Source of the DNA: Lachnospiraceae bacterium
GTDB lineage: Bacteria; Bacillota; Clostridia; Lachnospirales; Lachnospiraceae
Length of the DNA: 64,000 bases
Assembly (NCBI GenBank): GCA_024699325.1
Contig: JAILPS010000008.1
Coordinates: 1-64,000, forward strand
Reading direction: 5' to 3'
The notes beneath the pieces are model-generated. The model was not told where the DNA came from. It was given only the letters and a program-made list of their open reading frames with translations, and did not search any database. Both the position numbers and the translations under genes were made by a program. Of this stretch, positions 27,561 to 34,365 are shown piece after piece. Positions within the stretch are counted from its first letter, which is position 1; each line of letters starts with the position of its first letter.

Positions 27561-27589
27561 TTGACTAACAACTTCTGCCATGTTAAGAT
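27561..27589 (+). promoter_or_regulatory. Promoter of nth
   Basis: TTGACT (27561-27566), 17-base spacer, TAAGAT (27584-27589), then GGGAGG ahead of the nth ATG. Confidence 0.55.
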
Positions 27590-27613
27590 TCTATAAGTTT
27601 CAGGGAGGCGCTT

Positions 27614-28246
27614 ATGAACAGAAAAACACTGGCCCTTAAGGTCATAGAATTATTAAAACAGGAATATCCGGTGACCGACTGCACCCTCACCTACGACGAG
27701 GCGTGGAAGCTGTTGGTTAGCGTGCGCTTGGCCGCGCAGTGCACGGACGCGAGGGTTAACGAGATAACCCCCGTACTATTCGCGGCGTATCCGGGGATCC
27801 GGGAGTTATCAGACGCCGATGTAGACGACATCGAGAGGATTGTGCGCCCCTGCGGGCTCGGGAAAAGCAAAGCCAGGGACATAAGCCTGTGTATGAAGGC
27901 CCTTCGCGACAACTTCTGTGGCCGCGTTCCCGACAACATGGAGGACCTCCTAAGTCTTCCGGGCGTCGGCAGGAAGAGCGCCAACCTTATCATGGGCGAC
28001 ATTTACAAAAAGCCCGCCATCGTTTGCGACACGCACTGCATAAGACTCACCAACAGAATTGGTCTGGTTCACGACACGAAGGATCCGAAGAAGGTGGAGA
28101 TGGAGCTGTGGAAGATCATTCCCCCCGAGGAGAGCAACGACTTCTGCCACCGCTTAGTTGACCACGGCCGCGCCGTCTGCCAGGCCAGAACCGCCCCCGA
28201 CTGCGCCCACTGCGTGCTTAGGGATATCTGCGAGAGGAATATTTAA
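27614..28246 (+). CDS. nth: Endonuclease III, DNA glycosylase/AP lyase
   Basis: Base-excision repair of oxidised pyrimidines. 210 residues with helix-hairpin-helix LPGVGRKSANLIMG (catalytic Lys), catalytic Asp in VCDTHCIRLTNRIG, and the C-terminal [4Fe-4S] cysteines (CQARTAPDCAHCVLRDIC, spacing C-x7-C-x2-C-x5-C). Normal length. RBS GGGAGG. Its stop overlaps the next start (TAATG), so it is coupled to the ComEC-like gene. Confidence 0.95.
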   Translation: MNRKTLALKVIELLKQEYPVTDCTLTYDEAWKLLVSVRLAAQCTDARVNEITPVLFAAYPGIRELSDADVDDIERIVRPCGLGKSKARDISLCMKALRDNFCGRVPDNMEDLLSLPGVGRKSANLIMGDIYKKPAIVCDTHCIRLTNRIGLVHDTKDPKKVEMELWKIIPPEESNDFCHRLVDHGRAVCQARTAPDCAHCVLRDICERNI

Positions 28247-29166
28247 TGCAGGAAAATTCATATAAAAAAAGCGCCAGGGCACCGTGGATTGCCGTCATCT
28301 GTACAGTCCTTCTGATTGCCCTGTGCGTATTTGCCATATTTTATCAGCGGTATTTTAACTCTGCCGAGGCGCAGGGTGCCGCCGCCATCACCGTGCACTT
28401 CATAGATGTGGGGCAGGGCGACGCCACCCTCATCATCTGCGACGGCGAGGCCATGCTAATAGATGCGGGCAGCACGTCAGCCTCCGACGCGGTCACTTCC
28501 TACATCCGACGCCAGGGCGTAAACAGCTTCAAATATGTCATCGCGACCCACCCCGACGAGGACCACATAGGTTCCATGGACGATGTGCTTAGCAAGTGGA
28601 ACTGCGAGACATTTATCGCATCCCCCACAGAAAATGACACATATTCATACGCGCAGATTCTGGAGGTCTGCGAGAAGAAGAGTCTAGCCATCACGCCCCC
28701 TGTGTTAGGGGAAACATATTCGCTTGGACGCGCGACATTTACAGTGATAGGCCCCGGGGAGATTACCCCTGACACATCCATCAACGACTCATCCGTCGCC
28801 GTCTTACTAAAATGCGGCACCTGCTCGTGGCTCTTCGCCGGAGACGCAGGAAGTGCGGAGGAGGAGTTCATGCTCTCCTCCGGCGCAGACCTAAACTGCG
28901 ATGTCTACAAGGTCTCCCACCACGGAAGCTCATCCTCCTCAGGGGAGGAATTCCTAAGCGCCATGTCCCCCGCCTACGCGGTCATAAGCTGCGGCAGGGA
29001 TAACGACTACGACCACCCCCACGACGTGACCCTGAGAAGGCTTAAGGCGTGCGGCGCCACCGTTCTTCGAACCGACGAGGAGGGCACCATCATCTGCTAC
29101 AGCGACGGCTCCGCCATATGGTGGAACACAGAGCCGGAGCTAAGATTCCAGTTTTCCGAAAAATAA
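28246..29166 (+). CDS. ComEC-like secreted/membrane-anchored metallo-beta-lactamase-fold hydrolase
   Basis: 306 residues. One N-terminal membrane helix (about 13-35), then an MBL fold: FIDVGQGDATLI, LIDAGS, metal-binding THPDEDHIGSM, VSHHGSSSSS and a final HPHDVTLRRL. It corresponds to the stand-alone nuclease-like domain of ComEC/Rec2 without the ten-helix channel. Expected on the outer face of the membrane; activity on DNA or another phosphodiester is inference. Translationally coupled to nth. Confidence 0.88.
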   Translation: MQENSYKKSARAPWIAVICTVLLIALCVFAIFYQRYFNSAEAQGAAAITVHFIDVGQGDATLIICDGEAMLIDAGSTSASDAVTSYIRRQGVNSFKYVIATHPDEDHIGSMDDVLSKWNCETFIASPTENDTYSYAQILEVCEKKSLAITPPVLGETYSLGRATFTVIGPGEITPDTSINDSSVAVLLKCGTCSWLFAGDAGSAEEEFMLSSGADLNCDVYKVSHHGSSSSSGEEFLSAMSPAYAVISCGRDNDYDHPHDVTLRRLKACGATVLRTDEEGTIICYSDGSAIWWNTEPELRFQFSEK

Positions 29167-29199
29167 AGGGAACTTTTGCGCACGGCAAAAGTTCCCTTG
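29166..29199. terminator. Hairpin after the ComEC-like gene
   Basis: AAGGGAACTTTTGC and GCAAAAGTTCCCTT pair in a 14-bp stem. It separates convergent genes; the T tract is poor on both strands, but the stem itself is strong. Confidence 0.6.
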
Positions 29200-29223
29200 T
29201 AAGCTCTGCAAACAACCTAGTCA

Positions 29224-29769
29224 TCAGATATCATCGATATTTGTCTTCTTACCAAAAACATCGACAGTTCCCTCGGTCACCGGAAGGATAGCCTCAGAAT
29301 AATTCAGAGGATATGCGCTGCCATCCTCAGACAGTTTTACCGTCAGAAGATACTCTCCTCCAATACTCAAAACAGATGTGTCTTCAACGATTATAGTGTC
29401 CGAATTCTGAAAACTGCCGAGCACATATACCTTAATCTCCTCCCCGGAATACTCACCGTCAATCACACGATCAACTTTAAACGTATATATTATATGCGGC
29501 AGGACAACCTCCGGGTTACCCTCACCGGCTGCATTCATCTGTGTATCCTGTGCAGACAAGAGCGTTCCGCATAATATCACATCGGAAGATTCCTTTAGCT
29601 CGTCAAATGATCCATATGCTGGAAAATCAGCCTGAAGAATCCTGACATCTTTATTTGTGGTGGTAACCGCAGCCTCCTTGCCATCATTCTTATCATCCAC
29701 GCCGCATCCTAAGAGACATGCTGTGATCATGACCGATAAGCAACACCCTATAATCCTTCTAATCTTCAT
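29224..29769 (-). CDS. Lipoprotein, function unknown
   Basis: 181 residues. Lys/Arg N-terminus, hydrophobic stretch and lipobox LLGC (Cys22) indicate a lipoprotein. The rest (FDELKESSDVILCGTLLS, YTFKVDRVIDGEYSGEEIKVYVLG, GGEYLLTVKLSEDG) has the look of a small beta-rich domain seen in Firmicutes lipoproteins that respond to or limit something unknown. No enzyme motif. RBS GAAGGAGGG upstream. Monocistronic. Confidence 0.75.
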   Translation of the reverse strand: MKIRRIIGCCLSVMITACLLGCGVDDKNDGKEAAVTTTNKDVRILQADFPAYGSFDELKESSDVILCGTLLSAQDTQMNAAGEGNPEVVLPHIIYTFKVDRVIDGEYSGEEIKVYVLGSFQNSDTIIVEDTSVLSIGGEYLLTVKLSEDGSAYPLNYSEAILPVTEGTVDVFGKKTNIDDI

Positions 29770-30088
29770 AGTTTCTGCCCTCCTTCTTACATTTTAAAAC
29801 AAGTCATAAAGTATCTGAATATGAACTATATCCAGACTCTGAGGATAATATGTGACAGTTCTGTCACGCGCATGATCCAAACCTGTAGAGTACTCTTTCT
29901 ACAAGCTTCATTTGTCCTATGTTTCAACAATATTATACAACCATCTGTCATTTATATCAAATGAATCTGTGTAAATCTCTCAATCCCCCTACTTCAGGTT
30001 GCATTGGAATAATCTTCCTGAGTGTACCTGGCAATCGCTCTGCTATATCCTTAAAAGCGATACTTTCAGGTCCTGCATTTCTCTCAGT
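29770..30088. other. Intergenic region with a possible broken ORF
   Basis: About 320 bases without a confident gene. The left half contains short inverted repeats (GACAGTTCTGTC near 29852-29863, and AGAGTACTCT) that may be operator sites for the lipoprotein gene. The right half has a coding-like stretch on the minus strand (see 29957-30094). Confidence 0.4.
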
Positions 30089-30094
30089 TTTCAC
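29957..30094 (-). pseudogene. Possible gene remnant or very small ORF
   Basis: A 45-codon open frame beginning GTG within the 104-bp repeat and ending TGA at 29957. Its product includes GPESIAFKDIAERLPGTL and ends GGLRDLHRFI; composition looks protein-like rather than random. No RBS is obvious. It may be the tail of a gene cut when the 104-bp repeat was copied here. Low confidence. Confidence 0.3.
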
Positions 30095-30192
30095 GCAAAA
30101 ATGGCGCCTGCCTAAGCAGACGCCATTCGATTAACTATTATTCAGCACTGTCGGAAGTGTCACTGCTCTCGCTTGTGTCGCTAGCAGCTGCG
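30089..30192. repeat. 104-bp direct repeat, copy 1
   Basis: Near-identical to 31244-31347; I count two differences inside the shared tract (near 30180-30185). It carries a copy of the terminator (30097-30127) and of the last codons of the 31293-32531 gene. Here it forms the last three codons, stop and terminator of the DUF6273-like gene, in a different frame. Confidence 0.9.
30097..30127 (-). terminator. Terminator of the DUF6273-like gene (repeat copy)
   Basis: AATGGCGTCTGC and GCAGGCGCCATT pair on the minus strand (12 bp with one wobble), followed by a T run. Identical to the terminator at 31252-31282. Confidence 0.8.
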
Positions 30193-31122
30193 ATACTGAT
30201 GATAATAATACATGTATTCAGAGTGAAGCCACTCGTCTAAGCCGTGCTCCATCTGCTGCCTGGTCGTGTAGTAATACGTATCTTTTTCGCATTTGACATG
30301 CTTAAATGTCTCCGGGCCGATGTAATCTAAGGATATTACACAGCTATCGTCCAGAGCGATGTATTTTCTTCCGAAGAGTTCTACCGTGTCGCCTGTTTTT
30401 GCGCGTTCGCCGAAATATGTCATGTGTATCACAGGCCTTATGTAGATGCGCTCCCTCGCTTCCTTGAAGTAAGCGCCCCTCTTTATGATCGTCTGATCAT
30501 TTCCTCTGACGTACATGAAACGGCTCTTGGCGTTTACAGGTGTTCTAAGCCACAGATCTTTGTCGACCTTCGGGATTATGTCCTTGTATTTTTTGTACAG
30601 ATATGCTTCCGGAAGCGTGACCTCATCCACGAGAATTTCTGTCTTAATTCTTCTGTACAGTACGCCCTTCTCGGGCTCGCGCTCCCTAAGCCAGTCCTCC
30701 ATGAACTTCTGGATATCTGAACCCTCGTAGCAGTTTGCGTTCTGCGCAGTAACATCTGCGTTAAAAATATGGCGGGCGATACCGCAGTCGCACAGAGCAG
30801 CCTCGCCAGAGATGGCGGTCCAGTTGTAGCCGAATATTTCCAGTCTGTCGCCTCTTACCATGTCTGACTGTGTAAATGTAATCACGGGGCGCACCATGGT
30901 GTAAGTGTAATCCGCCTGGCAGCCGTCGCAGACGGCAGGCACGCTCATTCCACATCTGACTCTTTTGCCGTCCTCGCCTCTGGAGTTTAACCACCAGCAG
31001 CTTCCAAATACGGGAATGATGCTAAGGCACTCCTTAAATTCCTCCTCTGTCAGTAATCTGATACCTGTTATCTCTGCATTAAAATCCAGCTTTTTTAATA
31101 CGTATGCGTTTCTTCTAGGCAT
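30181..31122 (-). CDS. DUF6273-like protein with tandem modules
   Basis: 313 residues, soluble, no signal peptide. Two related modules: about 20-100 (LLTEEEFKECLSIIP, CWWLNSRGED, MVRPVITFT) and about 165-240 (VTLPEAYLYKKYKDIIP, LWLRTPVNAKSR, IYIRPVIHM). The W-L-R/N pattern followed by R-P-V-I resembles DUF6273, common in Clostridia and of unknown role, possibly ligand recognition. Its final codons (CGC AGC TGC TAG) are supplied by the 104-bp repeat, so the natural C-terminus may have been altered. RBS GGAGAGG. Confidence 0.65.
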   Translation of the reverse strand: MPRRNAYVLKKLDFNAEITGIRLLTEEEFKECLSIIPVFGSCWWLNSRGEDGKRVRCGMSVPAVCDGCQADYTYTMVRPVITFTQSDMVRGDRLEIFGYNWTAISGEAALCDCGIARHIFNADVTAQNANCYEGSDIQKFMEDWLREREPEKGVLYRRIKTEILVDEVTLPEAYLYKKYKDIIPKVDKDLWLRTPVNAKSRFMYVRGNDQTIIKRGAYFKEARERIYIRPVIHMTYFGERAKTGDTVELFGRKYIALDDSCVISLDYIGPETFKHVKCEKDTYYYTTRQQMEHGLDEWLHSEYMYYYHQYRSC

Positions 31123-31243
31123 GGCCTCTCCTCTCCGACTGTCCCACAGTCATGTGACCTGTTATCCTTCTGATAACATAATATACAATCACATGTTCAA
31201 AAAATGGCCCACCAGGCTCTTGCATGCCCATATTTACAACACA

Positions 31244-31347
31244 TTTCACGCAAAAATGGCGCCTGCCTAAGCAGACGCCATTCGATTAACTATTATTCAG
31301 CACTGTCGGAAGTGTCACTGCTCTCGCTTGTGTCACTGGCAGCTGCG
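31244..31347. repeat. 104-bp direct repeat, copy 2
   Basis: Contains the 3' end of the 31293-32531 gene and its terminator. This copy reads naturally as the coding end of that gene, so it is probably the original. Confidence 0.9.
31252..31282 (-). terminator. Terminator of the 31293-32531 gene
   Basis: Minus strand stem AATGGCGTCTGC/GCAGGCGCCATT with a TTAG loop and five T, immediately after the stop codon at 31293. Confidence 0.85.
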
Positions 31348-32531
31348 CCCTGCGCGCTCTCGCTGATAAGCTCAGGTGCCTCGGCACACTCTGCCTTCTC
31401 CTCTGCGCAGTCTGTGCACTCCTCTGAGCACTCCTCTGAAGCATCATCCGAAGCCTTCGGAGCAGATGCAAACAGCTCGCTAAGCTTAGCGCTAAACTTC
31501 TTCACAGCGTCGCTCGCCATGATCTTCTCTGTCTCCTTCTTGACAAATGAAGCGCCCTCCTTGCCTAACTCTACAGCCTTCTTGCCAACCTTCTTGCCAG
31601 TCTCCTTAGCCTGTGGAGCGTACTCCTTGCCTGCCTCATAAGCCTTCGTGCCCAAATCCTTCGCTGAGTCTGAAACCTTTCTCGCGAAATCTCCGAGGCT
31701 CTTAGCCCATGCGTCCAATGTGTCCTGATCGATTGCAGGTCCCTCGTTCCAGCAGTTTTCGCCGCCGTCGCCCCAGATATCCTTCAGGAAACGTGTAGCA
31801 TACTCCTCGTCATTGTCCCAGCCATCCTCAAAAACGATATTGTGTCTGAGTGGTCTGTACTGCTCATAGCGGTCTGTCACATTCTTCAAGTCCGCGTACT
31901 CCTCAGGAGCCTTGGCAGCCTTAACTGTTGTAAATGCGCCCTGTGACACGAACTTCAGAACTACGAAGCTCTTGCCCTCTGCATTAAATGGAATGCAGTA
32001 CAAATTCCAGCCCTTGTACTTCTTGAGAGGCTTGATGAAATTCCTGTTCAGCTTATATGTGAGCTTAAACTCCTCTTCCTCCTCGCTGACTGCATCGTTC
32101 TCATAATCTGTAGGGATAATCTGCAGCTGGCAAATCTCGTCCTTGTCAGCGTTCTCGCCGCCGTTGAGCCAGAAAACGAATCTCGACTCGCTGTCCTCGA
32201 GCTTAATCACCTTCGATGTGATCACACCCTTCTCATCCTTCTTCCAGTTGCCAAGTGTGATAACCTCGCCAAGCTCTCCATCTGTACCTGTGATAAATGT
32301 GCGGTCAGCATTTGCTGTGCACTTCCAGTCCCTTGCGTTAAATAAAATAGTATTCATGTAAAATGTTCCTTTCATATTAAGATTGTCGGTATTCAATATC
32401 TGCACCATTCTGATGGTCTTCTCATCGACCCTCGCAGCTCTTCCCGACTTAACCAGGCCCTTAGCCCGCTTCTCGTAGGTCCTTCCGACCTCGTTACCAA
32501 ATGTGTCCAAAACAATTACGTTTTTTTCCAT
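31293..32531 (-). CDS. Large acidic protein with LEA-like helical repeats, function unknown
   Basis: 412 residues, no signal. The N-terminus VLDTFGNEVGRTYEKRAKG followed by GRAARVDEKTIRMV resembles a short module found at the start of various Clostridia proteins. The middle (60-240) is beta-rich with KGWNLYCIPFNAEGKSFVVLK. The part around 280-345 has repeats of 11 residues (AKDLGTKAYEAGKEY, AKETGKKVGKKAVEL) like LEA proteins that protect against desiccation or aggregation. The C-terminal 60 residues are Ser/Glu/Ala/Cys-rich (ECSEECTDCAEEKAECAE), a possible metal-binding tail. RBS GGGGGAAG. Candidate promoter TTGAAT-17-TAAGAT at 32619-32647. Confidence 0.7.
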   Translation of the reverse strand: MEKNVIVLDTFGNEVGRTYEKRAKGLVKSGRAARVDEKTIRMVQILNTDNLNMKGTFYMNTILFNARDWKCTANADRTFITGTDGELGEVITLGNWKKDEKGVITSKVIKLEDSESRFVFWLNGGENADKDEICQLQIIPTDYENDAVSEEEEEFKLTYKLNRNFIKPLKKYKGWNLYCIPFNAEGKSFVVLKFVSQGAFTTVKAAKAPEEYADLKNVTDRYEQYRPLRHNIVFEDGWDNDEEYATRFLKDIWGDGGENCWNEGPAIDQDTLDAWAKSLGDFARKVSDSAKDLGTKAYEAGKEYAPQAKETGKKVGKKAVELGKEGASFVKKETEKIMASDAVKKFSAKLSELFASAPKASDDASEECSEECTDCAEEKAECAEAPELISESAQGAAASDTSESSDTSDSAE

Positions 32532-32618
32532 GGGTGTCTTCCCCCTTGCCCGATATAGTCATTCTTCCTGCCGCCGTTTTTTGTCATGGGTGCCCGCCCC
32601 TCGCCTGAAGTCTTATTC

Positions 32619-32647
32619 ATCTTATCAAATCAAACATTTACATTCAA
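32619..32647 (-). promoter_or_regulatory. Promoter candidate for the LEA-like gene
   Basis: Minus strand: TTGAAT (32642-32647), 17-base spacer, TAAGAT (32619-32624). Confidence 0.5.
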
Positions 32648-32680
32648 GATTACCAAATTAACAAAATCTTACTTTTATCT

Positions 32681-32713
32681 AAAAAAGCTCCGGGGTTATG
32701 CGCCCCGGAGCTT
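32681..32713 (-). terminator. hsp20 terminator
   Basis: Minus strand: AAGCTCCGGGG pairs with CCCCGGAGCTT around a 7-base loop, followed by six T. Confidence 0.9.
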
Positions 32714-32743
32714 GAGTCTGCGCTTACTTATAACATCTGACAT

Positions 32744-33172
32744 TTAATCTTCTATCATGATGGTCTTCGCATTCTGCTCTACCTGTGGCTGCGCCTTCGG
32801 CATCGTAAGCTTAAGCACACCGTTCTCAAACTTAGCAGCTATGTCTTCCTCTGTGTAGCCGTTGCCCACATAGAAGCTTCTGCTCATGGAGCCCGTGTAT
32901 CTCTCGCGTCTCAGATACTTGCCAGCCTCGTCCTTCTCCTCCGTGTTCTTCTCGGTGTTGGCGCTAACTGTCAGATATCCCTTCTTAAGCTCAGCGTGAA
33001 CATTCTCCTTGGCAACTCCCGGCATCTCAATGTCGATCTCGTAGTTCTCTCCCAGGTCCTTGATGTCGGTCTTCATACTTCCCATATTCTCAAAATTTGA
33101 TGAAAATGTTGGGAAATCGTCGTCCAAAAAGTCATCAAAAAAGTTGTTTGTAAAAATTCTAGGTACTAACAT
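32744..33172 (-). CDS. Hsp20/alpha-crystallin small heat-shock protein
   Basis: ATP-independent holdase chaperone. 142 residues: acidic N-terminus (FFDDFLDDDFPTF), alpha-crystallin domain from about 35 (YEIDIEMPGVAKENVHAELK, RRERYTGSMSRSFYV) and the IXI-like C-terminal TIMIED. RBS AGGAGG. Single gene with its own CIRCE-controlled promoter and terminator. Confidence 0.95.
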   Translation of the reverse strand: MLVPRIFTNNFFDDFLDDDFPTFSSNFENMGSMKTDIKDLGENYEIDIEMPGVAKENVHAELKKGYLTVSANTEKNTEEKDEAGKYLRRERYTGSMSRSFYVGNGYTEEDIAAKFENGVLKLTMPKAQPQVEQNAKTIMIED

Positions 33173-33251
33173 AATCTTATCCTCCTAAAGATAAATCTTT
33201 TATGTTTGTTGTGGATCTGAACTCTTCGTCCATCTCCTTCGTTCTGAACAC

Positions 33252-33280
33252 GTTATACCACTTCTGTTAGCACTCGTCAA
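33252..33280 (-). promoter_or_regulatory. hsp20 promoter overlapping CIRCE
   Basis: Minus strand: TTGACG (33275-33280) lies mostly in the CIRCE spacer, 17-base spacer, TATAAC (33252-33257). HrcA bound to the operator would cover the -35. Confidence 0.8.
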
Positions 33281-33293
33281 TAGTGAGTGCTAA
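33267..33293. promoter_or_regulatory. CIRCE operator (HrcA site)
   Basis: TTAGCACTC (33267-33275), 9-base spacer, GAGTGCTAA (33285-33293): a perfect match to the CIRCE consensus. It predicts HrcA repression of hsp20 and induction on heat stress. hrcA itself is not in the window. Confidence 0.96.
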
Positions 33294-33329
33294 CAACTTT
33301 TCATAAACTTTCTAAACTTTCTATTAAGG

Positions 33330-33726
33330 GCGGCCTCTTATGGACAGTTAAAACTTATCTCCCTCGAACCAGATGGCAGTTTCAGATTTCTCCCACGCCA
33401 GCCTGGCTCCCCATGAACTAAGTTGGTCTCCAGCAATCGTCGTTCAGCCGAAAAAGAGGATCTTTTTCGGCCCGGGTCGGGGTCCGCCGTTAATTGCGGC
33501 CCCGCTCCCGTAACTCGCAGCTGCGCCGACAATCTTAAAGCCAGAAGATGGTGTGCAGCTGCTCAGACACTACTCCGCGGGCCGCACTATGCTCCCCCGA
33601 CCCTGCTCACTCCGGGATGCTGTCGACCAAACTTGTTCAGGGTCGCCTCCTGGCGTGGACGCTACATTTTATAACCACCATCTGGTTCGAGGGAATGTAT
33701 GTATAGCCCTGTCCATAGGAGGGCGC
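33330..33726 (-). ncRNA. Large structured RNA element R1 (outer helix included)
   Basis: Core 33361-33693 is 333 nt. Read on the minus strand: P1 of 16 perfect pairs (33678-33693 with 33361-33376); P2 CCACGCCAG/CTGGCGTGG (33650-33658 with 33393-33401); P3 33625-33637 with 33416-33428; P4 GGGTCGGGG/CCCCGACCC (33595-33603 with 33474-33482); block GAGCATAGTG (33585-33594); an 11-bp hairpin at 33447-33471; block CCAACTTAGTTCA plus GGAGCC (33405-33426). An outer helix pairs 33709-33726 with 33330-33347. No ORF with an RBS fits. Strand is inferred from motif agreement with R2 and a G-U pair in P3; the outer helix would pair slightly better on plus. Class unknown. Confidence 0.7.
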
Positions 33727-33817
33727 ATCCATACATAACACTTTAGAAAGGTTTGAAAAGCTTGCCGGTATGATATGTTTTTTCCCACACTTTAACAATC
33801 CTTTAAGTAGCATATCA

Positions 33818-34117
33818 TGTGGGCGGACACGCTCTATATAAGTACGTGGGGCGCATGAAAAGAAGTTGGGAAGGGAGAGTATAGGAGGTCGCCCGCCCGA
33901 CGAGCATAGTGGGCCGAGCGAAGGAGGTTATGTCAATTTGCGAAGCAAATTGGCCAACCGACGAGAGCGAGCGCCCTATTGACAGCGCAGTCGGGCGGGT
34001 AGCAGGAAGTTGTTTTTTTGCCCTTTAAAAAATTACTTCCTGCGTCGACCGAGAAGTACTCGACCGCCCAACTCTTTCAGGAGCCCCACGTAGGTTGTCT
34101 AAGTTTGTCCGCCCACA
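33818..34117 (+). ncRNA. Large structured RNA element R2, homologue of R1
   Basis: 300 nt. P1 TGTGGGCGGACA with TGTCCGCCCACA (33818-33829, 34106-34117); P2 TACGTGGGGC/GCCCCACGTA (33843-33852, 34083-34092); P3 AGTTGGG/CCCAACT (33864-33870, 34067-34073); P4 CCCGCCCGAC/GTCGGGCGGG (33892-33901, 33990-33999); block GAGCATAGTG (33902-33911) directly after P4 as in R1; hairpins 33934-33952 and 34002-34043; block CCAACTCTTTCAGGAGCC (34068-34085). Block-to-block distance is 166, against 168 in R1. It lies just upstream of the mgtE promoter. No clear terminator. Confidence 0.72.
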
Positions 34118-34139
34118 CAGAGAATTTTCAAAATGGGGC

Positions 34140-34168
34140 TTGTGAAAGTGGGGGATGTGGGATATACT
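34140..34168 (+). promoter_or_regulatory. mgtE promoter candidate
   Basis: TTGTGA (34140-34145), 17-base spacer, TATACT (34163-34168); start near 34175, giving a leader of about 190 nt. Confidence 0.6.
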
Positions 34169-34206
34169 GAAGAGTGGCCGTAGGTACGGCAAATATGTAA
34201 ATTAGG

Positions 34207-34361
34207 AGGCAGAGTATGGACGCGGACAGTTGCAGTAGGGACACACAGGTTCCTTTATTTTTCGCCGCTTGCGGCAGGCAGCATGGATGGATTGTGTCCA
34301 TAGGTGCCTAGGTTTATAGATAGCAGGAACCGTTGTGACTCTCGTAAAGTCTATATGAGAG
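34207..34361 (+). promoter_or_regulatory. Foldable mgtE leader
   Basis: AGGCA (34207-34211) with TGCCT (34305-34309) and TATGGAC (34215-34221) with GTCCATA (34296-34302) would bury the RBS and ATG of the upstream ORF. GGTTCCT (34248-34254) can instead pair with AGGAACC (34325-34331); the two arrangements cross. CTCTC (34339-34343) pairs with GAGAG (34357-34361), the only RBS of mgtE. Magnesium control is plausible because mgtE leaders are often M-box riboswitches, but I cannot match the M-box consensus. Confidence 0.55.
34216..34311 (+). CDS. Upstream ORF in the mgtE leader, 31 codons
   Basis: Begins ATG GAC GCG GAC and ends TAG; the product starts MDADSCSRDTQV and ends WIVSIGA. AGGAGG lies 6 bases before the ATG, a far better RBS than that of mgtE. 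It is 54 bases ahead of mgtE. Leader peptides of magnesium transporters in enterobacteria (MgtL) sense magnesium through ribosome instability at acidic/Pro codons; the Asp-rich start here is only suggestive. Too small for family assignment. Confidence 0.5.
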   Translation: MDADSCSRDTQVPLFFAACGRQHGWIVSIGA

Positions 34362-34365
34362 AACA

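Noticed and set aside
33330..33726. R1 as a MITE or insertion element
   Set aside because: Nested internal helices and homology to R2 in helix order point to RNA; no target-site duplication was seen.
33338..33738. Short open frames on both strands inside R1
   Set aside because: They have no RBS, low-complexity or basic products, and lie in DNA explained by extensive base pairing.
33361..34117. RNase P, tmRNA, SRP RNA or 6S RNA for R1/R2
   Set aside because: GAGGAAAGUCC, tag ORF with TCCACCA end, GGAAGGAAGCAGC and the simple 6S bubble are all absent.
34175..34365. mgtE leader as a standard M-box riboswitch
   Set aside because: The conserved M-box sequence around GGUGAGGCUCC was not found; left as an unassigned leader.
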